The notes: generated from the letters alone by a model not told the origin. 64,000 bases of DNA from Streptomyces puniciscabiei (GCF_006715785.1 NZ_VFNX01000003.1:310001-374000), one strand, 5' to 3'. Numbered from the stretch's first letter, positions 43,959-52,215 are shown. Made by a program: numbers and translations.

Positions 43959-44798
43959 TCAGCCCGCCGGACGCGTGAGCAAGCCATTCAGCTCCCCGTA
44001 GTCGTATCCGCCGGCCAGCGCCCCGTACGTCCCCGCCTCCAGCAGCTCCCGCGCGGCGCGGCGGACCAGGGCATGGGCGGCCTGGGCGAGTCCGGAGCCC
44101 GCGCTGATCCGGGCGACGCCGAGGGCGGCCAGCTGGGCGACGGACGGTGCGCCGGGGAAGACCATGACGTTGACCGGGCCGTCGATGCCCGCGACCAGCT
44201 CCTTCACCGTCCCCGGGTCGACGGCCCCGGGGACGAAGATCCCGTCCGCGCCCGCGGCTCGGAAGGCAGCGGCCCGCTCCAGGGTGGCGTCCATTCCCCC
44301 GGCGCCGCGCAGGAACGTGTCGATCCGTGCGTTGACGAACAGCGGCACGCCCGCCTCGTCGGCGGCCGCACGGGCGGCGGCGATCCTCGCCGCCTGCTCG
44401 GCGACGGGCCGCAGCGGCTCGCCGCCCTCCTCGTGCCGGGCGTCCTCGATGTTGACGCCGACGGCGCCCGCGGCGAGGACCGCCCGGACGGTGGCGGCGA
44501 CCCCGGCGGGGTCGGAGGCGTAGCCGGCCTCGATGTCCGCGCTGACCGGGACGCGCACCACGGCGGCGATGCGGGCCACGGCGTCCAGCGCGCGGTCGCG
44601 GTCGAGCCGGTCGCCGTCGGCGGCGCCGAGCGCCCAGGCCAGCCCGGCGCTGGTGGTCGCGACCGCCGCGGCGCCGGCCTGCGCCACGACGGCTGCGCTG
44701 ACCGCGTCCCAGGCGTTGGGCAGCACGAGCGGCCGGCCGGGCACGTGCAACGCGTGGAAGGCGAGGGCGGTTTCGCGGAGCGGATGCTGATGCGTCAT
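43959..44798 (-). CDS. Isocitrate lyase/phosphoenolpyruvate mutase superfamily protein
   Basis: A 279-residue (beta/alpha)8-barrel enzyme of the PEP-mutase/isocitrate-lyase superfamily. Visible motifs are LVLPNAWDAVSAAVVAQAG, SADIEAGYAS (metal-binding Asp/Glu), VGVNIEDARHE and LFVNARIDTFLRG. The lyase catalytic KKCGH motif is absent, so it is a mutase- or 2-methylisocitrate-lyase-like member or an oxaloacetate hydrolase; the substrate is unknown. ATG 44798 (MTHQHPLRETA) is chosen; ATG 44849 in frame is possible. It is divergent from the ABC-F gene at 45133. Confidence 0.85.
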   Translation of the reverse strand: MTHQHPLRETALAFHALHVPGRPLVLPNAWDAVSAAVVAQAGAAAVATTSAGLAWALGAADGDRLDRDRALDAVARIAAVVRVPVSADIEAGYASDPAGVAATVRAVLAAGAVGVNIEDARHEEGGEPLRPVAEQAARIAAARAAADEAGVPLFVNARIDTFLRGAGGMDATLERAAAFRAAGADGIFVPGAVDPGTVKELVAGIDGPVNVMVFPGAPSVAQLAALGVARISAGSGLAQAAHALVRRAARELLEAGTYGALAGGYDYGELNGLLTRPAG

Positions 44799-44861
44799 GG
44801 GCCCAGCCAAGCAGTCGGCGCGGGCCTGGAGCCGGCAGGAATCCGACATGAGCGTGGGGCC

Positions 44862-44900
44862 TTTAATTACGTTGACACCCACCAGGCCCCCTCCTAGCGT
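44862..44900 (+). promoter_or_regulatory. WblC/WhiB7-type promoter of the ABC-F gene
   Basis: An AT-rich block TTTAATTA (44862-44869) lies two bases before a consensus -35 box TTGACA (44872-44877). It is followed by a 17-bp spacer and TAGCGT (44895-44900) as -10. An AT-rich tract abutting a good -35 is the hallmark of WhiB7/WblC-activated promoters, which drive intrinsic ribosome-antibiotic resistance genes in actinobacteria. Confidence 0.72.
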
Positions 44901-44937
44901 GTACATCGGTCCTGTTGCCGTCGATTGGAGAAGGACG

Positions 44938-44949
44938 TTGCTCGTCTGA
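44938..44949 (+). promoter_or_regulatory. Three-codon leader ORF (MLV) upstream of the ABC-F gene
   Basis: TTG-CTC-GTC-TGA follows an excellent ribosome-binding site (GGAGAAGG, 44926-44933) about 40 bases after the predicted transcript start and about 185 bases before the ABC-F start codon. Such mini-ORFs act in ribosome-mediated attenuation: drug-stalled ribosomes shift the downstream RNA fold. Confidence 0.55.
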
Positions 44950-45000
44950 GGTCCTGAGGCATCGCGTCGCACCGGTTGAGGTGTGTGCGCGGCGTACGAC

Positions 45001-45056
45001 CTCGGCGTCCGAGCCGTCCTCGGGCACAGGCCCTTTCTCACGGCCTTTTCGTGCCC
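45001..45056 (+). terminator. Candidate attenuator: competing stems plus terminator-like hairpin
   Basis: Three short mutually exclusive arms, CTCGG (45001-45005), CCGAG (45009-45013) and CTCGG (45019-45023), precede an interrupted hairpin. That hairpin pairs GGGCAC with GTGCCC and, inside, AGGCC with GGCCT, followed by a T-rich TTTTC. Pairing of arms 2 and 3 would block the base of the hairpin, the arrangement expected of an attenuator. Confidence 0.45.
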
Positions 45057-45073
45057 CACGACCCTTCGGTTCC

Positions 45074-45129
45074 GGCCTCGCGGTGCCTCGACATGCGTCC
45101 ACCCGACCGCACGAACCCCTCGCGAGGCC
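45074..45129 (+). promoter_or_regulatory. RBS-sequestering hairpin of the ABC-F mRNA
   Basis: GGCCTCGCG (45074-45082) pairs perfectly with CGCGAGGCC (45121-45129). The right arm contains the GCGAGG ribosome-binding site and ends three bases before the ATG at 45133, so the start site should be hidden unless the upstream RNA is refolded. Confidence 0.6.
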
Positions 45130-45132
45130 CTC

Positions 45133-46788
45133 ATGTCATCTTCCCTCACCTGTACGTCCCTGTCCTTCGCCTGGGCCGACGGCACCGCCGTCTTCGACGG
45201 CCTCGACATCGCCTTCGGACCCGGCCGCACCGGTCTCGTCGGCGTCAACGGATCAGGAAAGTCAACCCTGTTGAAGCTGCTGGCCGGCGAACTCACCCCG
45301 GCCGACGGCACCGTCAGGGTCACCGGCGAGGTCGGCTACCTCCCGCAGCACGTCACCCTCGACACCGCGCTCCGCGTCGACCAGGCTCTCGGCATCGCCG
45401 AACGGCGGGCCGCACTGCACGCCATCGAGGCCGGCGACGTCGCCGAGGAGCACTTCGAGACGCTCGGCGACGACTGGGACGTCGAGGAACGCGCCCTCGT
45501 CACGCTCGGCGAGCTCGGTCTCGGCCACATCGGCCTGGACCGCACCGTCGGCGAGGTCTCCGGCGGCGAGTCGGTGCTGCTGCGGCTGGCCGCGCTGCTG
45601 CTGCGCCGCCCGGACGTCCTGCTGTTGGACGAGCCCACCAACAACCTCGACCTGTACGCGCGCCGACGGCTGTACCAGGCCGTCTCGGCGTGGCCGGGCG
45701 TGCTGGTCGTGGTCAGCCACGACCGGGAACTGCTCGACCTCGTCGACCAGATCGCGGACCTGCGCTCCGGGGAGGTCACCTGGTACGGCGGCAACTTCTC
45801 GGCGTACGAGGAGGCGCTGGCCGTCGAACAGGAGGCGGCCGAGCGGATGGTGCGCGTCGCCGAGGCCGATGTGCGCAAGCAGAAGCGCGAACTGGCCGAC
45901 GCCCAGGTCAAGCTGGCCCGCCGCAAGCGGTACGGGCAGAAGATGTTCGAGCAGAAACGCGAGCCTAAGATCGTCATGGGTGCCCGTAAACGCGCCGCCC
46001 AGGAGTCGGCCGGAAAGCACCGCATCATGCACGAGGAGCGGCTCGCCGAGGCCAGGGAGCGTCTGGACGAAGCGGTGGAGGCGGTACGGGACGACGACGA
46101 GATCCGCGTCGATCTGCCGTACACGGCCGTACCGCCCGGCCGGCAGGTGCTCACCCTGGAGAACCTGGAAACGGCCTGCCACGCGCGCGTGGAGGGCATT
46201 CTCGATCTGCGCGGCCCGGAGCGCATCGCGCTGGTCGGCCGCAACGGCGCCGGCAAGACGACGCTGTTGCGGACGGTCGCCGGGGAGCTGGCGCCGTTGG
46301 CCGGAGAGGCGCGGGCGCATGTCCCGATGCGCTTCCTGCCCCAGCGGCTGGACGTGCTGGACGACGCGCTGACGGTCGCCGAGAACGTGGCCCGGTTCGC
46401 GCCGGGCGCCACCAACAACCGCGTCCGCGCGCGGCTCGCCCGCTTCCTCTTCCGGGGCGCACGGGCCGACCAGAAGGCGGCCACCCTGTCGGGCGGCGAG
46501 CGGTTCCGGGCGGCCCTGGCCGCGCTGATGCTCGCCGAGCCGGCACCCCAGCTGCTGCTGCTCGACGAGCCGACCAACAACCTCGACATGGCGAGCGTGC
46601 GCCAGCTGACCTCGGCCCTGGAGTCGTACGAGGGCGCGCTCCTCGTGGCCGGCCACGACCTGCCGTTCCTCGAGTCGATCGGTATCACCCGCTGGCTGCT
46701 CATGGAGGAGGGCGTACTGAGAGAGATCTCGCCGGAGGACATCGGGGCCTCGTCACAGGAGCGACGTATCAGGAGGGGCACAGCCTGA
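45133..46788 (+). CDS. ABC-F family ribosome-protection-type ATPase
   Basis: A 551-residue soluble twin-ATPase protein. It shows Walker A GVNGSGKST and GRNGAGKTT, signatures VSGGE and LSGGE, and Walker B LLLDEPTNNLD twice. A charged linker (YGQKMFEQKREPKIVMGARK) reaches toward the peptidyl-transferase centre in antibiotic-resistance ABC-Fs. The control region (WblC-type promoter, leader ORF, RBS-masking hairpin) strongly suggests inducible resistance to translation-targeting antibiotics rather than a housekeeping factor. Synteny suggests the SCO6720 orthologue. The drug spectrum cannot be read from sequence. Confidence 0.9.
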   Translation: MSSSLTCTSLSFAWADGTAVFDGLDIAFGPGRTGLVGVNGSGKSTLLKLLAGELTPADGTVRVTGEVGYLPQHVTLDTALRVDQALGIAERRAALHAIEAGDVAEEHFETLGDDWDVEERALVTLGELGLGHIGLDRTVGEVSGGESVLLRLAALLLRRPDVLLLDEPTNNLDLYARRRLYQAVSAWPGVLVVVSHDRELLDLVDQIADLRSGEVTWYGGNFSAYEEALAVEQEAAERMVRVAEADVRKQKRELADAQVKLARRKRYGQKMFEQKREPKIVMGARKRAAQESAGKHRIMHEERLAEARERLDEAVEAVRDDDEIRVDLPYTAVPPGRQVLTLENLETACHARVEGILDLRGPERIALVGRNGAGKTTLLRTVAGELAPLAGEARAHVPMRFLPQRLDVLDDALTVAENVARFAPGATNNRVRARLARFLFRGARADQKAATLSGGERFRAALAALMLAEPAPQLLLLDEPTNNLDMASVRQLTSALESYEGALLVAGHDLPFLESIGITRWLLMEEGVLREISPEDIGASSQERRIRRGTA

Positions 46789-46887
46789 CAACGAGGGTTT
46801 TGTGCGGGCCGGAGCGCCCTGCATGATGGCGGACCGGTGCCGTCTCACCGGCACCGGACAACGCACCATCGATTCGAAAGGCCCCTC

Positions 46888-47664
46888 GTGCCCAGCAAGA
46901 AGGCCCTCGTCCGCCGCCCCAGCCCCCGCCTCGCCGAAGGCCTGGTGACGCACATCGAGCGGGAGAAGGTCGATGTCGGGCTCGCCGTCGAGCAGTGGGA
47001 GGCCTACGTCGAGGCCCTGCGCACGCACGGCTGGGAGACGATCGAGGTCGAACCGGAGGACGACTGCCCGGACTCGGTGTTCGTCGAGGACACCGTCGTC
47101 ATGTACAGGAACGTGGCGTTGATCACCCGGCCCGGCGCGGACTCCCGCCGTGCGGAGACCGTCGGCGTGGAGGAGGCGGTGGCCCGCCTCGGCTGCTCGG
47201 TCAACTGGATATGGGAGCCGGGCACGCTGGACGGCGGTGACGTCCTGAAGGTCGGCGACACGGTCTACGTCGGCCGCGGCGGACGCACCAACGCCGCCGG
47301 TGTGCAGCAGGTGAGGGCCGCCTTCGAGCCGCTGGGCGCGCGCGTGGTGGCCGTTCCCGTGAGCAAGGTGCTGCACCTGAAGTCCGCGGTGACCGCGCTG
47401 CCCGACGGCACGGTGATCGGGCACATACCGAAGGTCGACCGGCCGTCGCTGTTCCCCGGCTTCCTGTCGGTGCCGGAGGAGTCCGGCGCGCACGTGGTGC
47501 TGCTCGGCGGGCACAAGCTGCTGATGGCGGCGAGCGCGCCGAAGACCGCGGAACTGCTGACCGATCTCGGCCACGAGGTGGTCACGGTGGACATCAGCGA
47601 GTTCGAGAAGCTCGAGGGCTGTGTGACATGCCTCTCGGTGCGGCTGCGCGAGCTGTACGCCTGA
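46888..47664 (+). CDS. Dimethylarginine dimethylaminohydrolase (DDAH)-like amidinotransferase-fold hydrolase
   Basis: A 258-residue guanidino-modifying enzyme that probably hydrolyses NG,NG-dimethylarginine to citrulline and dimethylamine. The family residues are visible: substrate-binding DDCPDSVFVEDTVVMY, the catalytic His in KVLHLKSAVTAL and the nucleophilic Cys in EKLEGCVTCLSVRL. The GTG at 46888 (MPSKKALVRRPS) has GAAAGG upstream; the longer frame from 46837 is less likely. It is a monocistronic gene following the ABC-F gene. Confidence 0.9.
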   Translation: MPSKKALVRRPSPRLAEGLVTHIEREKVDVGLAVEQWEAYVEALRTHGWETIEVEPEDDCPDSVFVEDTVVMYRNVALITRPGADSRRAETVGVEEAVARLGCSVNWIWEPGTLDGGDVLKVGDTVYVGRGGRTNAAGVQQVRAAFEPLGARVVAVPVSKVLHLKSAVTALPDGTVIGHIPKVDRPSLFPGFLSVPEESGAHVVLLGGHKLLMAASAPKTAELLTDLGHEVVTVDISEFEKLEGCVTCLSVRLRELYA

Positions 47665-47809
47665 CGGGCGGGCCCACCACCCCGACGGCCCCGGAATCCG
47701 CAGCTCCCGGGGCCGTCGCCCTGCCGGAACGGGCCGGCGCAGCCACGCGGCAACACGTCGGAAGGGGCCGTCCGACGGTACTGATCAGCGATCTTTACGA
47801 CAGCCTTAA

Positions 47810-47854
47810 CCTACGGCTTCGTAACCTACGCATTCGTAGCCTACGATCTCGTAG
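47810..47854. promoter_or_regulatory. Three tandem 15-bp palindromic operator-like sites upstream of the desaturase
   Basis: CCTACGGCTTCGTAA, CCTACGCATTCGTAG and CCTACGATCTCGTAG follow one another without gap. Each contains TACG-N4-CGTA, and the array ends 66 bp before the desaturase start. The regular spacing implies cooperative repressor binding; no regulator gene is adjacent. Confidence 0.7.
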
Positions 47855-47920
47855 GTTCCGGCACCGCTCGCCGGACCGTCCCCCGTTTCTCCCCTTGTTC
47901 GGCGTCCCCCTGGAGTTCCC

Positions 47921-48895
47921 GTGACGATCACCTCCCCTCACCTCGGCAGCCCGTCCGCATGGACCGACGCGCGGCTGCTGTTCGCCCTGGAGGAAGTGGT
48001 CGAGACGGAACTGAACCGGCATCTGAAGGTCGCCAAGGACTGGATGCCACACGAGTACGTGCCCTGGAGCGACGGCCGTAACTTCCCCGGCCAGTTCGAG
48101 GACGGGGAGGCCTGGGCCAAGGACCAGTCCAAGGTGACCGAGATCGGCCGCATCGCCCTCGTCGTCAACCTGCTCACCGAGGACAACCTGCCGAGCTACC
48201 ACCACGAGATCGCCACGCTCTTCGGCCGCGACGGCGCCTGGGGCACCTGGGTGCACCGCTGGACGGCCGAGGAGGGCCGGCACGGCATCGTGATGCGCGA
48301 CTATCTGCTCACCTCGCGCGCGGTGGACCCGGACAAACTGGAACAGTTCCGCATGGCCCACATGAGCGAGGGCTTCGAGTCCGACAACCGGCACTCGATG
48401 CTGCACTCGGTCGCCTACGTCGCCTTCCAGGAACTGGCCACCCGGATCTCGCACCGCAACACCGGCCACCAGTCCGGCGACCCGGTCTGCGACCGCATGC
48501 TGTCCCGCATCGCGACCGACGAGAACCTGCACATGGTCTTCTACCGCAACCTGCTGAAGGCCGCCTTCGAACTGGCTCCCGACCCGACCATGCAGGCGGT
48601 CCGCGACGTCGTGGTCGACTTCCGCATGCCCGGCCACGGGATCCCGGGCTTCGAGCGGGCGGCCGCGCAGATGGCCATCGGCGAGGTCTACAACCTGCGG
48701 ATCCACCACGACGACGTGCTGCAGCCCGTGCTGCGCTTCCTGAAGGTCATGGAGATCGACGGTCTCGGTCCCGAGGGACGCCAGGCGCAGGAGGAACTCG
48801 GCCTGTTCATGGGGGGCCTGAACGCGGAGGCCACCAAGTTCGACGAGAGGCTGGCCGCCCGCAAGGCCCGGATGGCGTCCCGGGCCGGAGCCTGA
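47921..48895 (+). CDS. Acyl-ACP desaturase (stearoyl-ACP 9-desaturase family)
   Basis: Soluble di-iron enzyme that introduces a cis double bond into acyl-ACP or acyl-CoA. In the 324 residues the two E-x2-H iron motifs are visible as AEEGRHGIVMRD and TDENLHMVFYRN, with further carboxylates in LEEVVETELNRHL and LLTEDNLPSYHHE. The start is GTG at 47921. Expression is probably controlled through the triple palindrome upstream, consistent with membrane-fluidity control. It is convergent with the WhiB-like gene. Confidence 0.92.
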   Translation: MTITSPHLGSPSAWTDARLLFALEEVVETELNRHLKVAKDWMPHEYVPWSDGRNFPGQFEDGEAWAKDQSKVTEIGRIALVVNLLTEDNLPSYHHEIATLFGRDGAWGTWVHRWTAEEGRHGIVMRDYLLTSRAVDPDKLEQFRMAHMSEGFESDNRHSMLHSVAYVAFQELATRISHRNTGHQSGDPVCDRMLSRIATDENLHMVFYRNLLKAAFELAPDPTMQAVRDVVVDFRMPGHGIPGFERAAAQMAIGEVYNLRIHHDDVLQPVLRFLKVMEIDGLGPEGRQAQEELGLFMGGLNAEATKFDERLAARKARMASRAGA

Positions 48896-48905
48896 CGCAC
48901 TCCGG

Positions 48906-48939
48906 GCCCGCCCGCCGGAAGGACGGATGTCAGGCGGGC
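48906..48939. terminator. Stem-loop between convergent desaturase and WhiB-like genes
   Basis: GCCCGCC (48906-48912) pairs with GGCGGGC (48933-48939) across a 20-base loop in the 58-bp gap between the two stop codons. It is likely a bidirectional terminator, though the stem is short. Confidence 0.4.
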
Positions 48940-48953
48940 GCCGGCGGACGGCG

Positions 48954-49199
48954 TCAGTGGGACGTGCGGCGCAGGGCGAGGCGCTCCTTCTCGGACAGGC
49001 CGCCCCAGACGCCGAAGCGCTCGTCGTTGGCCAGCGCGTAGTCAAGACAGGCCGGGCGCAGCTCGCACATGGCGCAGATGCGCTTCGCCTCGCGCACCGA
49101 GCTGCCGGGCTCGGGGAAGAAGAAGTCCGGCCCGGTCTGCGCGCACAGGGCCTGCGCCTGCCAGGTGTCGTCGGCCGGGGTGATCGTTTCGAAGGGCAT
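48954..49199 (-). CDS. WhiB-like (Wbl) iron-sulfur transcription regulator
   Basis: An 81-residue Wbl protein. The four cluster-binding cysteines are present: ALCAQTGPDFFF, then the triplet in ICAMCELRPACLDYAL (C-x2-C-x5-C). The G(V/I)WGG turn (RFGVWGGLSEKERLALRR) and basic tail follow. These proteins bind [4Fe-4S] and act with the primary sigma factor. ATG 49199 (MPFETITPADD) is the best start; the ribosome-binding site is weak. It is probably one of the wblH/wblJ group by synteny, but I do not assign a name. Confidence 0.9.
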   Translation of the reverse strand: MPFETITPADDTWQAQALCAQTGPDFFFPEPGSSVREAKRICAMCELRPACLDYALANDERFGVWGGLSEKERLALRRTSH

Positions 49200-49470
49200 G
49201 ACCAGGATCGTGCCGCGCGGCGAAAAACGTTCGATCAACGCCGGGTCAACGCCGTCGGCCCGGCGTCCGGCCGCCCCCGATGATGCTCCCCCGGACCGCA
49301 CCGACGCACGGCGGCGCGCGGGGCACGGCGGAAACCCGGAGGACGCGCCCGGCCAACCGGGGTGAGAGCGGGAACCGTCCGGCGCGTCGTGGCGCTCCGG
49401 CGGCGATTGTCAGTGGGGGGTGCCAGACTCGGCAGTGCAGAGGACGGGACCCCTTTCGAGGAGGGCGAAG

Positions 49471-50262
49471 ATGCTCACCACCCGTTTCGTCGACGGCGCC
49501 CCGAACTGGATCGACATCAGCACCCCGGACATCGACGGCGCCGCCTCCTTCTACGGCGGCCTCTTCGGCTGGCAGTTCCAGTCGGCGGGGCCGGACGCCG
49601 GAGGCTACGGCTTCTTCCAGCTGGGCGGCCGGACCGTCACGGGCGGCATGCAGTCCGGCCCCGAGCAGGGCCCGCCGGCCTGGACGGTGTACTTCCAGAG
49701 CGCGGACGCCCAGGCCACCGCCAAGGCCGCCGAACAGGCCCATGGCAGAGTGCTGTTCCAGCCGATGGACGTCATGGGCGAGGGCCACATGGCGGTCCTC
49801 GCCGACCAGGCGGGCGTGCCCTTCGGTATCTGGCAGCCGGGCCGGACCAAGGGCGTCGACATGGCGAGTGAGCCGGGCTCGCTGTGCTGGGTCGAGCTGT
49901 ACACCCCGGACATCGCGGCGGCCGCCGCCTTCTACCACAAGGTGCTGGGCCTCGAGACCTCCGCCGTGCCCTTCCCGGGCGGGACGTACACCTGCGTCAA
50001 TCCGGCCGACGGCGGGGAGGACGCGATGTTCGGCGGGATCGTGCCCCTGGCCGACGACCCGTCCGAGGCCCAGGGCAGCCCGTACTGGCTGCCGTACTTC
50101 GAGGTCGAGGACACCGACGCGGTGGTCGAGCAGGCGCGGCGGCTCGGCGGAGAGGTGCGCGTGCCGGCGACGACCATGGAGGGCGTCGGCCGCATGGCCA
50201 GACTCGCCGACCCGTACGGTGCCCGCTTCGCGGTGATCAAGAGCGAGTCGCCGCAGGGCTGA
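49471..50262 (+). CDS. VOC (glyoxalase/bleomycin-resistance fold) family protein, two-domain
   Basis: A 263-residue protein made of two vicinal-oxygen-chelate modules: NWIDISTPDIDGAASFYGGL with FGWQF, then CWVELYTPDIAAAAAFYHKV with LGLETS. Each has a beta-alpha-beta-beta-beta unit. Homologues in Streptomyces are often labelled hydroxylase or glyoxalase. Complete metal-ligand sets are not apparent, so catalytic activity is uncertain. The ATG at 49471 has a strong GAGGAGGGCGAAG site. Confidence 0.85.
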   Translation: MLTTRFVDGAPNWIDISTPDIDGAASFYGGLFGWQFQSAGPDAGGYGFFQLGGRTVTGGMQSGPEQGPPAWTVYFQSADAQATAKAAEQAHGRVLFQPMDVMGEGHMAVLADQAGVPFGIWQPGRTKGVDMASEPGSLCWVELYTPDIAAAAAFYHKVLGLETSAVPFPGGTYTCVNPADGGEDAMFGGIVPLADDPSEAQGSPYWLPYFEVEDTDAVVEQARRLGGEVRVPATTMEGVGRMARLADPYGARFAVIKSESPQG

Positions 50263-50332
50263 ATCCGGTTGGCCGACCGGGCCTTGGGCAGCCTCGCGCG
50301 GCCGCCAGGTCCGGTTGTCGAACTCCCGCCGT

Positions 50333-50348
50333 CCGCCCAGGAGGGCGG
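50333..50348. terminator. Short hairpin between convergent VOC and LacI genes
   Basis: CCGCCC-AGGA-GGGCGG, a 6-bp stem with a 4-base loop in the 118-bp gap between the two stop codons. It is a weak but plausible terminator. Confidence 0.4.
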
Positions 50349-50380
50349 GCCTCGCGGCGTCAGGTGCGTGACGGCAGGGC

Positions 50381-51472
50381 CTAGGCCGACGCCCGTCGTA
50401 TCAGCGTGGTCGGGAGGATCACCCCGCCGGCGTCCGGGCCGTCCACCGTGATTCCGGACCGGCCAGGGCCGTCCGGCCGGTCACGGCCGCCGGACAGACC
50501 GCGCAGCAGCAGGCGGGCCATCAGGCGGCCCATCCGCTCGATGTCCTGACGGACGGTCGTCAGCGGCGGGTCGGCCTCCTCGGTGACGGGCAGCATGTCG
50601 TCGAAGCCGATCACGGCCACGTCCTCGGGCACCCGCCGTCCGCTCGCGCGCAGCACGCGCAGGGCACCGAGCGCGGTCAGGTCGTTGGCGGCGAACACGG
50701 CGTCCACGTCCGGGCAGCGGTCGAGGAGTTCACGCATGGCGCGTTCACCGCCTGCCGGGGTGAAGTCGCTCTCCACCACCAGCCGGGGGTCGTGCCCGCC
50801 CGGCACCTCGTCCATGACGTCGCGGTAGCCGTCGAGCCGGTCCACCGCCGACGTCTGGTCCAGGGCACCGGTGAGATGCGCGATGCGTCTGCGGCCGAGG
50901 CCCACGAGATGCCGTACGGCCGCGCGTGCCCCGCCCCGGTTGTCGCAGTCGACGTACACCACACCCGGGACCTTCGCCGCGCGGCCGTCGTCGCCCCAGC
51001 CTGGCCGTCCGCCGAACACGGTGGGCACGCCGGCGTCCTGGATGAGGCCGGGCAGCGGGTCGTCCAGGTGCAGGGAGAAGACGAGCGCGCCGTCGACATG
51101 GCCTCCGGAGAGATACCGGGCCACACGCGCGTGGTCGTCTCGGCCCTCGATGAGCAGCAGCACCAACTGGTTGTCGTGCGCGGTCAGTTCCTTGCTGATG
51201 CCGCGCAGCTGCAGTGCGAAGAAGGGGTCGGCGAAGACCCGGGTCTCGGGCTCGGCGATGACAACCGCGACGGCGTCGTGCCGCTTGGTGACGAGGCTGC
51301 GCGCCGCCTGGTTGGGGACGTAGCCCAGTTCCGCCACGGCCTGCCGGACGCGTTCGGCCAGGGGTTCACGCACCCCGTCGCCGCCGTTGACCACCCGTGA
51401 AACGGTGGCCCGGGACACACCGGCCCGCGCGGCCACGGCCTCCAGGGTGGGACGCGAGACTGCCTCGGCCAC
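50381..51472 (-). CDS. LacI-family transcriptional regulator
   Basis: A 363-residue repressor. The N-terminal helix-turn-helix and hinge read PTLEAVAARAGVSRATVSRV, then VVNGGDGVREPLAERV, then LGYVPNQAARSLV. The rest is a periplasmic-binding-like effector domain (VPEDVAVIGFDDMLPVTEEA with PPLTTVRQD). The GTG at 51472 is preferred because GAGGAG lies 7 bases upstream; ATG 51487 in frame is the alternative. No sugar-utilisation operon is adjacent, so the ligand is unknown. Confidence 0.9.
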   Translation of the reverse strand: MAEAVSRPTLEAVAARAGVSRATVSRVVNGGDGVREPLAERVRQAVAELGYVPNQAARSLVTKRHDAVAVVIAEPETRVFADPFFALQLRGISKELTAHDNQLVLLLIEGRDDHARVARYLSGGHVDGALVFSLHLDDPLPGLIQDAGVPTVFGGRPGWGDDGRAAKVPGVVYVDCDNRGGARAAVRHLVGLGRRRIAHLTGALDQTSAVDRLDGYRDVMDEVPGGHDPRLVVESDFTPAGGERAMRELLDRCPDVDAVFAANDLTALGALRVLRASGRRVPEDVAVIGFDDMLPVTEEADPPLTTVRQDIERMGRLMARLLLRGLSGGRDRPDGPGRSGITVDGPDAGGVILPTTLIRRASA

Positions 51473-51767
51473 TTCGGGACTCCTCATCGGCGGCTGCCGA
51501 TCAGGATAACCGCACGGTGGAGACCCTGTCGGCGCCGCAGAGAGGCAGGGCCATGGTCGTTGAGCCGCTGCGGTCCGGGCACGACGCAATCAGGTGTACG
51601 GCGCGCGCGGCCGCGCGGTGCCCGGCGGGCGGGCCGGGACCCGGGACCAGGTCACGAACAGGACGGTGGCGGCCGCCCCGGCCACCACACGGGCCGGGTC
51701 CAGCGCCCGTTCGCCGTGCCGGGCGGCGAACGCCGCAGCCCGGCCGGAGTCGTACACGACGAGTCGA
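51473..51767. other. Gene-poor segment with possible minus-strand coding remnant
   Basis: No complete gene is seen. On the minus strand, a frame (about 51590-51760) reads LVVYDSGRAAAFAARHGERA, then LDPARVVAGAAATVLFVTW, and ends at a stop. It has protein-like composition but no credible start, and its upstream end runs straight into the 189-bp repeat. It may be the 3' remnant of a decayed gene. Confidence 0.35.
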
Positions 51768-52174
51768 CCCGGCCGGCGCTCGCTCGCAAGGCCGCGCAGC
51801 GTCGGCTCGCCTGCACACCGGCTCCCGTCAACCGAGCATCTCACGGCCGGCCGTGGCCGGCAGCGCGATGCCGAGCGCGTCGGCCAACCCGGTCCGCCAG
51901 ACCGCGACGGTCACCGAGTCCAGCAGCACGGGCAGTACGCCACACCGACGCCGTCACCCGGCCGGCACTCGCTCGCAAGGCCGCGCAGCGTCGGCTCGCC
52001 TGCACACCGGCTCCCGTCAACCGAGCACCTCATGGCCGGCCGGGGCCGGCAGCGCGGGGCCGAGGGCGTCGGCCGGCCCGGTCCGCCAGGGCGTGACGGT
52101 CACCGAGTCCAGCAGCACGGGCAGTACGCCACACCGACGCCGTCACCCGGCCGGCGCTCGCTCGCAAGGCCGCG
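51768..52174. repeat. 189-bp tandem repeat, two full copies plus a 29-bp partial third
   Basis: Copies run 51768-51956 and 51957-52145, with about a dozen differences (roughly 93 % identity). A third partial copy runs from 52146 to 52174. Each starts CCCGGCCGGC and ends ACACCGACGCCGTCA. The period is 63 codons, so frames stay open through the array on both strands. On the minus strand each unit holds a frame reading GVLPVLLDSVTVAVWRTGLA and DALGIALPATAGREMLG followed by a stop. No start or ribosome site supports an intact gene. Confidence 0.85.
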
Positions 52175-52215
52175 TCCAGCAAGGCGGGGTTCGCCACGTC
52201 GGCGGCGCGTCGTGC

